A DNA stretch of 7,165 nt from Leptospira sp. (GTDB lineage Bacteria > Spirochaetota > Leptospiria > Leptospirales > Leptospiraceae): contig JALOTI010000343.1 in the NCBI GenBank assembly GCA_025457985.1, positions 1 to 7,165 of the forward strand, read 5' to 3'. The notes below the pieces were generated by a model. It saw only the letters and a program-made list of their open reading frames with translations. It searched no databases and was not told where the DNA came from. Of the stretch, positions 1 to 6,416 are shown one piece after another (the first letter of the stretch is position 1; every line of letters begins with the position of its first letter). A program made the position numbers and the translations under genes.

Positions 1-1
1 C

Positions 2-328
2 TATGAATTTCTAGAAACAAATTTTAAAAACCGCTATGTTCTGCTTGTAACAGCCGATCATGGTGCCGCACCAATGCCTGAAATTTCCAATGGTCTCTTT
101 CTTACCCAAGAAAGATTTCTGATTGAATTAGATTCACTTTTACCCGAATCCGTACGATCAGAAAAATCACTGATTCGTTGGATTACACATTCTCAACTTT
201 CACTAAACCATTCTGTTATGCGAGAATATGATATCACTGAAGAAAAAATTATCGAAAAGATTCAGTCGATAACAGTAGATGGGAAACAATTCTTTCGGAA
301 AATCTGGAGACGAAAAGACCTCGATTGA
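2..328 (+). CDS. Alkaline phosphatase superfamily protein, C-terminal fragment (5' end outside window)
   Basis: The open frame enters from the left edge (first whole codon at 2) and runs 108 residues to TGA at 326-328. The ATG at 74 is internal to it, because homology begins upstream. Residues 12-21 read YVLLVTADHG, a hydrophobic strand followed by the Asp-His metal ligands of the alkaline phosphatase / type I phosphodiesterase superfamily. The following APMPE resembles PafA-like phosphomonoesterases, which release phosphate from organic esters and are usually exported; the signal peptide would lie outside the window. PafA-like enzymes normally continue well past this point to a second metal-binding His in an HG-x-x-Y-x-YD-like motif, and nothing like it occurs before the stop. 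The 3' end may therefore be truncated. The stop directly abuts the stop of the convergent rnr gene. The superfamily is fairly sure; the subfamily and substrate are inferred. Confidence 0.7.
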   Translation, partial: YEFLETNFKNRYVLLVTADHGAAPMPEISNGLFLTQERFLIELDSLLPESVRSEKSLIRWITHSQLSLNHSVMREYDITEEKIIEKIQSITVDGKQFFRKIWRRKDLD

Positions 329-1774
329 TTATGATTTTTTAAAATCCTTTAACTTTAAAAAAACTTTTATCTCTTCGAAATCGATTCGATCAAGGGAAAC
401 CGTCACAGGATCACCAATAAAGAAAATCTTTGAATATTTTTTTGAATAGAAGGAAAAATCGTTTTTGATAAGTATCTCAAATTCATCCGTAAATTCTGAC
501 TTATCAAGAACTCCCTCCAAGTTGGAGAGATCTAGTTCAACAAATACCTGACTAGGCCGTATACCCACGATAAAACCTTTGAATTCTTTGATTCCAGTTG
601 ATTCAAGATAACGAAAACTTTTGATTTTAATGATATCTCGCTCTGCATCAGCCGCCCGTCTCTCTTCCTCGGAACAATGGAGTCCCATTAGGGATATCTC
701 TCCATCAGAATAAGGCAATTTTTCTTCCAAGAGTACAGATTGTAACACTCGGTGTACAACCAAATCAGGATACCTTCGAATAGGTGAAGTAAAATGGCAA
801 TAATCCTTAAATCCTAAACCCCAATGCCCCAAAGCCTCACCACCATAATAAGCCTGCATAAAACTTCTGAGCAGAAGATAGTTAAAAATTTTACCAACAG
901 AGTTATCCTCGATTTTGGAAACTGCGTTCATGATTTCTGGATAACTAGTATCTCTGATCTGGACATTGTATCCATTTAACTGTAAAAAATTATTCAATTT
1001 TTCTAATTTTTCTTCAGCCATCGCTTCATGGATTCGGTGTAGAGTAGGTGCTTTTTTCTTTCGTAAAAACTCATCTACCTTTTGGTTTGCAGATAACATC
1101 AATTCTTCGATGAGTATATGACTTGTAAGTCTTGTACGGTTTTCGATCCCCATCGGTTTTTTGTCATCAGTCCAAGTTATCGATGTTTCTTTGATATTTA
1201 AGTCGATTCTTCCAGTTTCCATTCTCTTTTTTCGAAGTGCCTCAGTAAAAAGAGAAATGTTATAGATCCAATTTTTCGGGTCTTTAGCAAGGATTTCTTC
1301 CTCTGCCATTTCATAAGTATAACGTTTGTTTACATTGATGATGGATTTGTAAAATTTCGCATTGTAAATCTCTCCAGATTTACTTTCCTCCATTTCTACT
1401 GTAAATGCCAAACGATTTGTATTAGAGACCAAACTACAGAGGTTTTCCGAAAGGATTGGGGGGAGCATCGGTACGACTCGGTTAGCCAAGTAGACACTTG
1501 TCGCCCGTTCATATGCCTCCTTGTCCAAAGGAGAATTCTTTTCTACATAGTGAGAAACATCCGCTATGTGAACCCAAACTCTAAGAAGTTTACCCTCATC
1601 CACAAAACTGATCGCATCATCAAAGTCTTTAGCGGTTATTCCATCAATCGTTACGGTATATAAATCTCGTAAGTCCGTCCTTGAATTCCAATCATTAACT
1701 GTCTTTTCTGAAACTTCATCATTGTATTCGAGCGGAATAAAATCGGGATGAACAGGATCATAATTGTACTTCAT
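329..1774 (-). CDS. rnr: Ribonuclease R, C-terminal part: RNB catalytic and S1 domains (split gene)
   Basis: This is the catalytic portion of RNase R, a processive 3'-5' exoribonuclease that degrades structured RNA in the cytoplasm. Residues about 30-380 form the RNB domain. The Mg-binding motif TIDGITAKDFDDA supplies D44, D50, D52 and D53, and the HFTSPIRRYPDLVVHR signature lies near the end of the domain. An S1 RNA-binding domain follows (about 395-475) with a short charged tail. All catalytic acids are present. The HTH and cold-shock domains are encoded by the separate upstream frame at 1758-2468, which overlaps by 17 nt. The ATG at 1774 has no strong Shine-Dalgarno sequence, so translation, if any, probably depends on coupling. 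Codons just upstream of this ATG in the same frame (1775-1795) read PDLQRIL, which fits RNase R linker sequence, so the ATG may be an internal Met exposed by a frameshift. The two parts total about 717 residues, a little shorter than typical RNase R. Confidence 0.9.
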   Translation of the reverse strand: MKYNYDPVHPDFIPLEYNDEVSEKTVNDWNSRTDLRDLYTVTIDGITAKDFDDAISFVDEGKLLRVWVHIADVSHYVEKNSPLDKEAYERATSVYLANRVVPMLPPILSENLCSLVSNTNRLAFTVEMEESKSGEIYNAKFYKSIINVNKRYTYEMAEEEILAKDPKNWIYNISLFTEALRKKRMETGRIDLNIKETSITWTDDKKPMGIENRTRLTSHILIEELMLSANQKVDEFLRKKKAPTLHRIHEAMAEEKLEKLNNFLQLNGYNVQIRDTSYPEIMNAVSKIEDNSVGKIFNYLLLRSFMQAYYGGEALGHWGLGFKDYCHFTSPIRRYPDLVVHRVLQSVLLEEKLPYSDGEISLMGLHCSEEERRAADAERDIIKIKSFRYLESTGIKEFKGFIVGIRPSQVFVELDLSNLEGVLDKSEFTDEFEILIKNDFSFYSKKYSKIFFIGDPVTVSLDRIDFEEIKVFLKLKDFKKS

Positions 1775-1798
1775 TAGGATTCTTTGTAAGTCTGGAAC
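1758..1798 (-). other. Frameshift window joining the two rnr parts
   Basis: The RNB frame is open upstream only to a TAA at 1799-1801, and the cold-shock frame closes with TGA at 1758-1760. The change of frame must therefore lie between these points. Moving from the N-terminal to the C-terminal frame is +1, meaning one extra base or a loss of 3n+2 bases. The best junction by protein sense is near 1794-1799, where DV(S) in the first frame would lead into PDLQRILMKYN in the second. No long homopolymer and no recognisable +1 programmed-shift signal, such as a prfB-type CTTTGA with an upstream SD, is present. Confidence 0.7.
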
Positions 1799-2468
1799 TT
1801 ACATCATAAAGATTATCCTGAGGAGGTGAGCCTTCTTTGAACTTAACTACCAATATATCACCTACTTGGATAGTATCTAATGTATCTTTTAATAAGGATT
1901 TTGTATGAAGAACTCCTTCCTTTTCTTCACCTAACATATCTAAAAAACTACCAAAAATAAACTTATTAGTTTTTTCACGAACTCTCATTCGGTAGAGGAT
2001 CCGTCCACGTTTTAAAATTTCGGTCACCTCACCTTCTAACCTGTCTCGTTTTCCAATTGCTATCGGTAATATTTGTACTTTATCGCCAGAGATTGCAGTA
2101 TTCGTAAGTGGACCTGGGATAAAAATTTCACTCTTAGTTGGAAGGGTCACAAAACCATCTCCCCTTCTTGAAATTGATATTCTTCCTGTTAGGCGAAAAG
2201 GAGAGGCAACTAAAAGTAATTTTTTGTCTTGAACAACCAATCCTTCCTGCATCAAAAGATGAAGTAATTGGTCGATAATCATCTCGATCTCTCGTCTTGG
2301 AATCTTTTCTCTACGCTTTGGGGTTTTACCTTTTTTTATTTTGGGATCAGGTTTCCGTAACTCTACGCTCTCAATAAATTTATTTTTGATTTCTTGCCTG
2401 GTTACGGTTTTTCCAGCTCGGTTGTCTAGATATTCTATAATTTTTTTCTGTAATCGGTATGTATCCAT
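1758..2468 (-). CDS. rnr: Ribonuclease R, N-terminal part: winged-helix and cold-shock domains (split gene)
   Basis: This 236-residue product matches the RNA-binding front of RNase R. An N-terminal helical HTH-like segment (MDTYRLQKKIIEYL through about residue 85) contains a Lys/Arg-rich stretch at about 38-58. A first OB/cold-shock domain follows (about 92-135, with GRISISRRGDGFVTLP and EIFIPG), then a second (about 140-215, with EGEVTEILKRGR and VGDILVVKF). The frame ends at TGA 1758-1760, before the RNB domain, which resumes in the +1 frame (ATG 1774). The last residues, from about SSRLTKNP onward, do not look like RNase R and are probably read out of frame. The ATG at 2468 lies 6 nt after the tsaB stop, without a clear ribosome site, as expected for an operon gene translated by coupling. 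Alone it could bind RNA but not cleave it. Confidence 0.85.
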   Translation of the reverse strand: MDTYRLQKKIIEYLDNRAGKTVTRQEIKNKFIESVELRKPDPKIKKGKTPKRREKIPRREIEMIIDQLLHLLMQEGLVVQDKKLLLVASPFRLTGRISISRRGDGFVTLPTKSEIFIPGPLTNTAISGDKVQILPIAIGKRDRLEGEVTEILKRGRILYRMRVREKTNKFIFGSFLDMLGEEKEGVLHTKSLLKDTLDTIQVGDILVVKFKEGSPPQDNLYDVSSRLTKNPNEVQL

Positions 2469-2474
2469 TGTTGT

Positions 2475-3173
2475 TTAATCTACGTAAGTTCCACGTATGT
2501 AATTTGGCTGTAAGGTTTGGTAATTTGAATCAGAGAGGTTCAAACTCAAGAATTGGCCTTTCATCGCCGAGAGAACCTGACTGAATCGTAAGCTCTCAAT
2601 ATCCAATGGATACCAATTTTTTAAATTTTCGGGTGTATTTTTTGAAATTATGAATTTTCCGTTAGGTGAAATCGATTCCAAATCAGATAAATTTGAAATC
2701 TGATCCAAACTTAGATCCAAAGATTTTTGAAAATTCTCTTGGTTTCTCAATTTTACAAAGAATTTGGATTGTTTTCCATCTACAGCAAGCGCTAAATTCT
2801 GCTTTGATTCAACCGTATCGGCATGTTTACCTAGCGGATCTTCCAGCAATTCCGAAGGAACAGCTAAAAGATAGACCTCCAAACTATCTCTTCCGAAGCA
2901 CGGTATCTCCCAAAGTTGTGAGAGGTCTTTCGCAGTGGTTACTGTTATGCGAATTCCAGTAAATGATCCCGGACCTGTTGGAACAAAGATACAATCTGGT
3001 TTTTGAGTCTCCGATTTAGAGAGTGCCTCTTCAATGTAGGAGACTAACTTAAAACTAGATTCCTTTGGAGCTTTGGAGAGTTTTTCAAAAAGAATGGAAA
3101 TAGAAAGATCTGTTAGCTCGTATATTCCTACAAAAATCCAATCCTGTGTTGTATCAAAAAACAAGACCCTCAT
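2475..3173 (-). CDS. tsaB: tRNA threonylcarbamoyladenosine biosynthesis protein TsaB (YeaZ family)
   Basis: TsaB is an ASKHA-fold scaffold protein that pairs with TsaD. With the ATPase TsaE it transfers the threonylcarbamoyl group to A37 of ANN-decoding tRNAs (t6A). The N-terminus MRVLFFDTTQ is the typical first strand and Asp-containing turn. The diagnostic motif GPGSFTGIR lies at residues 67-75 and is followed by the TAKDLSQ helix. The 232-residue product ends in QPNYIRGTYVD, close to the usual Pro-x-Tyr-x-Arg ending, so it looks complete. The ATG overlaps the tsaE TGA as ATGA (3170-3173), indicating translational coupling, and rnr starts 6 nt downstream. The adjacency of tsaE and tsaB supports both assignments. 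The middle section (about 110-200) is divergent, as is common for this protein. Confidence 0.93.
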   Translation of the reverse strand: MRVLFFDTTQDWIFVGIYELTDLSISILFEKLSKAPKESSFKLVSYIEEALSKSETQKPDCIFVPTGPGSFTGIRITVTTAKDLSQLWEIPCFGRDSLEVYLLAVPSELLEDPLGKHADTVESKQNLALAVDGKQSKFFVKLRNQENFQKSLDLSLDQISNLSDLESISPNGKFIISKNTPENLKNWYPLDIESLRFSQVLSAMKGQFLSLNLSDSNYQTLQPNYIRGTYVD

Positions 3174-3619
3174 TCTTCAAACCATTCGATCGTATAATCT
3201 CTAGTTTCCAAGGTTTCGAAATGGATTTGGATTAGGATTCTACCAGCTTTAGGTATAAGATGAGTTGCCTTTTCCCACCATTCGATAATAGAAATCCCGT
3301 CTTCGCCCCATATCTCTTCGAAGCCTAATTCTTCAAATTCACTCGGATTTTGAATTCGATAGAGATCAAAATGATAGACTCGATACTGCTCAGAATCGTA
3401 GACATTGTAGAGCGAAAAACTAGGAGAGTTTACTTGGCTTTTTGTGGAAAATCTTGAGAACCAATTCCTTACAAAGGTTGTCTTTCCTGCACCCATAGAA
3501 CCTGAAAGAAGGATAATGGGAGAGAAGTCTTTGGATTGGATTTTTTGGATGAGTGTATCTAAAGTTAAAAAAACGGGACCGAGTTCGCTTTCTGATAGAT
3601 TTAAAAAAACTTGTTTCAT
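3170..3619 (-). CDS. tsaE: tRNA threonylcarbamoyladenosine biosynthesis ATPase TsaE
   Basis: TsaE is a small P-loop ATPase that drives the TsaB-TsaD complex through its t6A37 cycle. The Walker A motif GSMGAGKT is at residues 40-47. The family signatures follow in order: NSPSFSLYNVY (64-74, Thr/Ser-rich switch), YHFDLYR (82-88, containing the Asp of the Walker B-like element) and IIEWWEK (111-117, the Glu-Trp motif near the end of the fold). At 149 residues it has the usual family length and appears intact. Its ATG (3617-3619) overlaps by ATGA the stop (3616-3618) of the displaced hslO C-terminal frame, and its stop overlaps the tsaB start. There is no strong ribosome site, so translation is probably coupled. 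If hslO translation now ends early at 3744, that coupling would be lost. Confidence 0.95.
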   Translation of the reverse strand: MKQVFLNLSESELGPVFLTLDTLIQKIQSKDFSPIILLSGSMGAGKTTFVRNWFSRFSTKSQVNSPSFSLYNVYDSEQYRVYHFDLYRIQNPSEFEELGFEEIWGEDGISIIEWWEKATHLIPKAGRILIQIHFETLETRDYTIEWFEE

Positions 3620-3804
3620 TCAGGAAAGAGTTTATCCATATCGCTTGCATCGAACTGGTATGCGGTTTTACAAAACTCACAGGTGATTTCGATTTGGTTC
3701 ATTTCGTCCAAAATGGATTGGGCTTCTACTCGACCAAGAGAGGCTATGATATCAGAAACTTTTGGTTTTGAACAATCGCAAGAGGTTGGATTAGCTTTGT
3801 TAAA
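3616..3804 (-). pseudogene. hslO: Displaced C-terminal zinc-binding domain of Hsp33, out of frame with the main hslO frame
   Basis: In the frame whose codons begin at multiples of 3, the minus strand is open from just after TAG (3805-3807) to TGA (3616-3618). It encodes the redox zinc domain of Hsp33: SCDCSK (Cys codons 3778-3780 and 3772-3774), DIIASLGRVEAQSILDEM, then CEFC (Cys codons 3679-3681 and 3670-3672) and AYQFDASDMDKLF. This gives all four zinc-ligand cysteines in CxC and CxxC spacing. No start codon or ribosome site serves this piece. It is the missing end of the frame at 3744-4400, and its stop overlaps the tsaE start by ATGA, as expected of the ancestral intact gene. It would be made only if ribosomes shift -1, or if the sequence is wrong. 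Confidence 0.85.
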
Positions 3805-4400
3805 CTAACAAAGTCGTCCTCCGTTGCATCAGGAAGTGCCTCCAAAAACAGTCCCTTAGCGAAGAAATCATTGCCCGGAAAGAGAAATGGGTTCACTTCC
3901 ATTCCTACAATAGCACGAACTTGTTCTGATTCAGTAAGATACTTCTGAAAATTAAATTCAAAAGTATCTTCGATAAGGTTGGTATACGATTGGTAGAATT
4001 CGCCATCCAATTCCCAACGAATCACTTTCATGATCCCTTGTCCTAGGATAAATTCATTTCGAATGTCGCCATCCTCATGGGTGTCTGCGTATCCTACTGC
4101 TTTCATTCTACCATAACGATCGCTATACGCTAGAGCAGACTTTTTGGTCTCATCTTTCCACTGTATGCTGACTCTTTGTTGGTTTTTTGTCATTTCAGCA
4201 AGAAATAGTGCCCCCATCATCGTTTTGCTGAGAAAAACTGACATTTCTGAACCTAAAGAGTGTAAAAAAATCGCTTCTTTAGCTGTTTCCGTTAGTTCTA
4301 CGATAGTAAAACGGTAATTGTATTTGGGTAAGAGGCCTAAAATAACTGAGTCTGACATTATTTGATTGAAAGTGGCGTTTTCTGAATCAGTCTGTGTCAC
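3744..4400 (-). CDS. hslO: Hsp33 redox-regulated chaperone, N-terminal domain only (frameshifted gene)
   Basis: Hsp33 is a cytoplasmic holdase activated when oxidation releases zinc from its C-terminal cysteines. The 218-residue frame matches the N-terminal substrate-binding domain: early strands with YRFTIVELTETAKEAI, the helix SKTMMGALFLAEMTK, QRVSIQWKDETKKSALAYSDRYGRMKAVGYAD, GQGIMKVIRW, and the helix after FFAKGLFLEALPDATEDDF. After DDFVSLTK the frame leaves the family and stops at TAG (3744-3746), while the zinc domain continues in another frame (3616-3804). Even joined, the coding length is about 261 codons against the usual ~290. Roughly 30-40 residues of the metastable linker between DDF and the CxC motif seem absent. 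The GTG start (4398-4400) has no clear ribosome site. An ATG at 4356-4358 (MSDSVILGLLP) fits the family N-terminus at least as well. As written, the product cannot bind zinc and is probably not a working redox switch. Confidence 0.85.
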   Translation of the reverse strand: MTQTDSENATFNQIMSDSVILGLLPKYNYRFTIVELTETAKEAIFLHSLGSEMSVFLSKTMMGALFLAEMTKNQQRVSIQWKDETKKSALAYSDRYGRMKAVGYADTHEDGDIRNEFILGQGIMKVIRWELDGEFYQSYTNLIEDTFEFNFQKYLTESEQVRAIVGMEVNPFLFPGNDFFAKGLFLEALPDATEDDFVSLTKLIQPLAIVQNQKFLIS

Positions 4401-4433
4401 AATAAAGTTTCTGCAATCGTAAAAAGGAAAAAT
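4401..4433. promoter_or_regulatory. Short divergent intergenic region between hslO and the beta-galactosidase gene
   Basis: Only 33 bp separate the GTG of hslO from the ATG of the galactosidase gene, or 75 bp if hslO starts at ATG 4358. Promoters for both the leftward operon and the rightward gene should lie in or near this gap, so they probably overlap or extend into coding sequence. I found no convincing -35/-10 pair on either strand. The regulatory role is inferred from the gene arrangement only. Confidence 0.4.
4424..4428 (+). promoter_or_regulatory. Ribosome binding site for the GH42 beta-galactosidase
   Basis: AAGGA lies 5 nt upstream of ATG 4434 in an A-rich leader. It is the clearest Shine-Dalgarno match in the window and supports the chosen start, where the MIFGACYYPEQW family N-terminus also begins. 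Confidence 0.75.
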
Positions 4434-6416
4434 ATGATCTTTGGAGCCTGCTATTATCCGGAACAGTGGAATTCATCCGATTGGGATGAAGATTTAAAAA
4501 TCATGAAAGATATGGGTCTGAATTCTGTCAGACTTGCTGAATTTGCCTGGGGTTTGATGGAACCGAAAGAAGGTAAGTTCGACTTTTCCTTGTTTGATGC
4601 TGTTTTGGATCGGGTCGAAAAAGCGAATATGACAGCAATTCTTGGAACGCCTACAGCAACGTTTCCCCCTTGGCTCTACAAAAAATTTCCAGAAATTGTA
4701 CAAGTTTCTAAAGATGGAATCATTCGCGGAATTGGAACGAGAAGACAGGCTTGTTTTTCCTCTCCTGCTTACAAAAAAGCCACTGAGCGAATCGTTACGG
4801 CAATGGCAAAACACTTTGGGAATCATCCAGCAGTTTCAGGTTGGCAAATTGATAATGAACCTGGCCATGAAGGAAGTGATGTTGACTATTCGCCACTTGC
4901 CCTAAAAAATTTCCGTCTTTGGTTAAAGAATAAATATAAATCGATCGATTCGCTTAACAAACGTTGGGGGAATATCTTTTGGGGTGTAATTTATTCGGAC
5001 TGGTCGGAAATTCCTCTTCCTGGTGCTCATGTGGCTAGTAATTTTAATCCTGCAATGATTCAAGATTATTATAGATTCCAATCGGATGAATTGGTATCTT
5101 ATATCCACTTCCAGGCGGATATCTTAAGAAAGTATGTGAAAGGTAAACCACTCACAACAAATCTGTTTCCTTCTCCGTTTTTGCCCGTAACGGATATGCA
5201 CCAACTCTTTCAAAAACTCGATTACGTTTCGTGGGACAACTATCCCGTTTGGGGAAACCAACAGACTCCTTATCCACATCCACTCGTATCCATGACGCAG
5301 CAATACACCCGTGGATTGAGAAACCAAAACTACACTGTCATGGAACAGTTTTCAGGTGTGCAAGGACATGATACGCTAGGGTATCTTCCTCCTCCAGGCC
5401 AAATTGGACTTTGGCTGACTCAGGCTATTGTCAATGGAGCAAACCAAGTGTATTTTTTTAGGTACCGGACTGCAAGATTTGGTCAGGAACAACTCTGCTA
5501 TGGAATTCTAGATCATGGAAAGCGTCTCACCTCAAAGTATTTCGAATTGAAAGATACAATACACAAAATTCGCGATTTCGCAGAAGATGTAAAAGATTCA
5601 CATCACAAGGCTGAGGTGGCAGTTTGCTTTGATATCGAAAATGCACGGAATTATAAACACCAACCTTTAAGCGATGGACTCAAGATGAATCCCGTACCTT
5701 TTGCACAAGTGGGCTACGATATCGAACTAGCAACCTGGTTCGCAGGAACGAATGTCCTGAATGCCAATACTCATTTTCTAAGTGTAAATACAGATGTCGA
5801 TCTCACTCAATACAAAGTCTTAACGCTCCCACTCTACACAATGTTCGATACAAAATTTGTCGAAAAGATAGACGCCTTCGTGAAACAAGGAGGAACTTTA
5901 GTCTTGGGTTACCGCGCGGGAATCAAAGATCAGGACCATTGGATGGTGGAATCTCCAGTTCCAGGAGTCTTTTCGAAAATGGCAGGAGTTGAGGTATTCC
6001 AATTTGAAGCTCCTGCAACCGATCGTGTCGGCATTCAGATGGGAATTTGGCCATTAAAAGGAATTAAGTTTTGTGAGATTCTCGAGCCAACGACGGCACG
6101 AGTTGTTGCCAAATACCGAGACCGTAAAAAGTTTTACTCAGGTAAGCCTGTGATTACTAAAAATTCCTGGGGAAAGGGCACTGTCTACTATGTAGGAACT
6201 TCACTAACTCCAGAGAGTATGGTTTTATTCTATCGGCGGGTGTTGAAAGATGCGGGTGTTAGTTTCCAATTTCTTGGATCCCAAGTGGAAAGACAGGTTC
6301 GGGAAGGCAAACAATACAGGTATCAAATTACAATGAATCATTCCAATTCATATAAAATTGCAGGTTTTTCCCTATTAAAACCTTTTGAGTCACGGATTAA
6401 AAAAATTAAAAAATGA
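4434..6416 (+). CDS. Beta-galactosidase, glycoside hydrolase family 42
   Basis: This is a retaining beta-galactosidase that hydrolyses terminal beta-D-galactosyl residues. It has no signal peptide, so it is probably cytoplasmic and acts on imported oligosaccharides. The 660 residues match full family length. A TIM barrel spans about 1-385, opening with GACYYPEQW and LAEFAWGLMEP. The acid/base Glu is E142 in WQIDNEPG and the likely nucleophile is E304 in TVMEQFSG; WDNYPVWG (267-274) lies between them. A flavodoxin-like middle domain (about 390-600, typical of trimer formation) and a small beta domain (about 605-660, ending KPFESRIKKIKK) follow. C107 is present, but the cysteine cluster after the acid/base Glu that binds zinc in Thermus A4-type enzymes is absent (residues 144-156 contain no Cys). 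The gene is divergent from the hslO operon and has no sugar-transport or regulator neighbour in view. Its stop overlaps the next start by 4 nt. The natural substrate is unknown. Confidence 0.93.
   Translation: MIFGACYYPEQWNSSDWDEDLKIMKDMGLNSVRLAEFAWGLMEPKEGKFDFSLFDAVLDRVEKANMTAILGTPTATFPPWLYKKFPEIVQVSKDGIIRGIGTRRQACFSSPAYKKATERIVTAMAKHFGNHPAVSGWQIDNEPGHEGSDVDYSPLALKNFRLWLKNKYKSIDSLNKRWGNIFWGVIYSDWSEIPLPGAHVASNFNPAMIQDYYRFQSDELVSYIHFQADILRKYVKGKPLTTNLFPSPFLPVTDMHQLFQKLDYVSWDNYPVWGNQQTPYPHPLVSMTQQYTRGLRNQNYTVMEQFSGVQGHDTLGYLPPPGQIGLWLTQAIVNGANQVYFFRYRTARFGQEQLCYGILDHGKRLTSKYFELKDTIHKIRDFAEDVKDSHHKAEVAVCFDIENARNYKHQPLSDGLKMNPVPFAQVGYDIELATWFAGTNVLNANTHFLSVNTDVDLTQYKVLTLPLYTMFDTKFVEKIDAFVKQGGTLVLGYRAGIKDQDHWMVESPVPGVFSKMAGVEVFQFEAPATDRVGIQMGIWPLKGIKFCEILEPTTARVVAKYRDRKKFYSGKPVITKNSWGKGTVYYVGTSLTPESMVLFYRRVLKDAGVSFQFLGSQVERQVREGKQYRYQITMNHSNSYKIAGFSLLKPFESRIKKIKK

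Noticed and set aside
335..362. Perfect 9-bp inverted repeat (TTTTTTAAA ... TTTAAAAAA, 10-nt loop) just past the convergent stops, a candidate bidirectional terminator.
   Set aside because: It is made only of A and T, lies inside the rnr coding end and has no following U tract of the usual kind. AT-rich Lys/Phe codons explain it.
1819..1829. Strong plus-strand Shine-Dalgarno-like GAGGAGGTGAG.
   Set aside because: It is antisense to rnr codons and is not followed at proper spacing by a start codon with a plausible reading frame.
2666..2962. 98-codon plus-strand open frame opposite tsaB.
   Set aside because: It is antisense to a well-supported gene, shows no family resemblance and has no ribosome site.
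3420..3808. Several 65-86 codon frames on both strands over tsaE and the hslO end.
   Set aside because: They are shadows of tsaE and of the displaced Hsp33 zinc domain. Only the minus frame at 3616-3804 carries family motifs.
4382..4390. Short palindrome CTGA-A-TCAG near the divergent starts, a possible operator half.
   Set aside because: It has four-base arms only, lies within the likely hslO coding start and has no second copy nearby.
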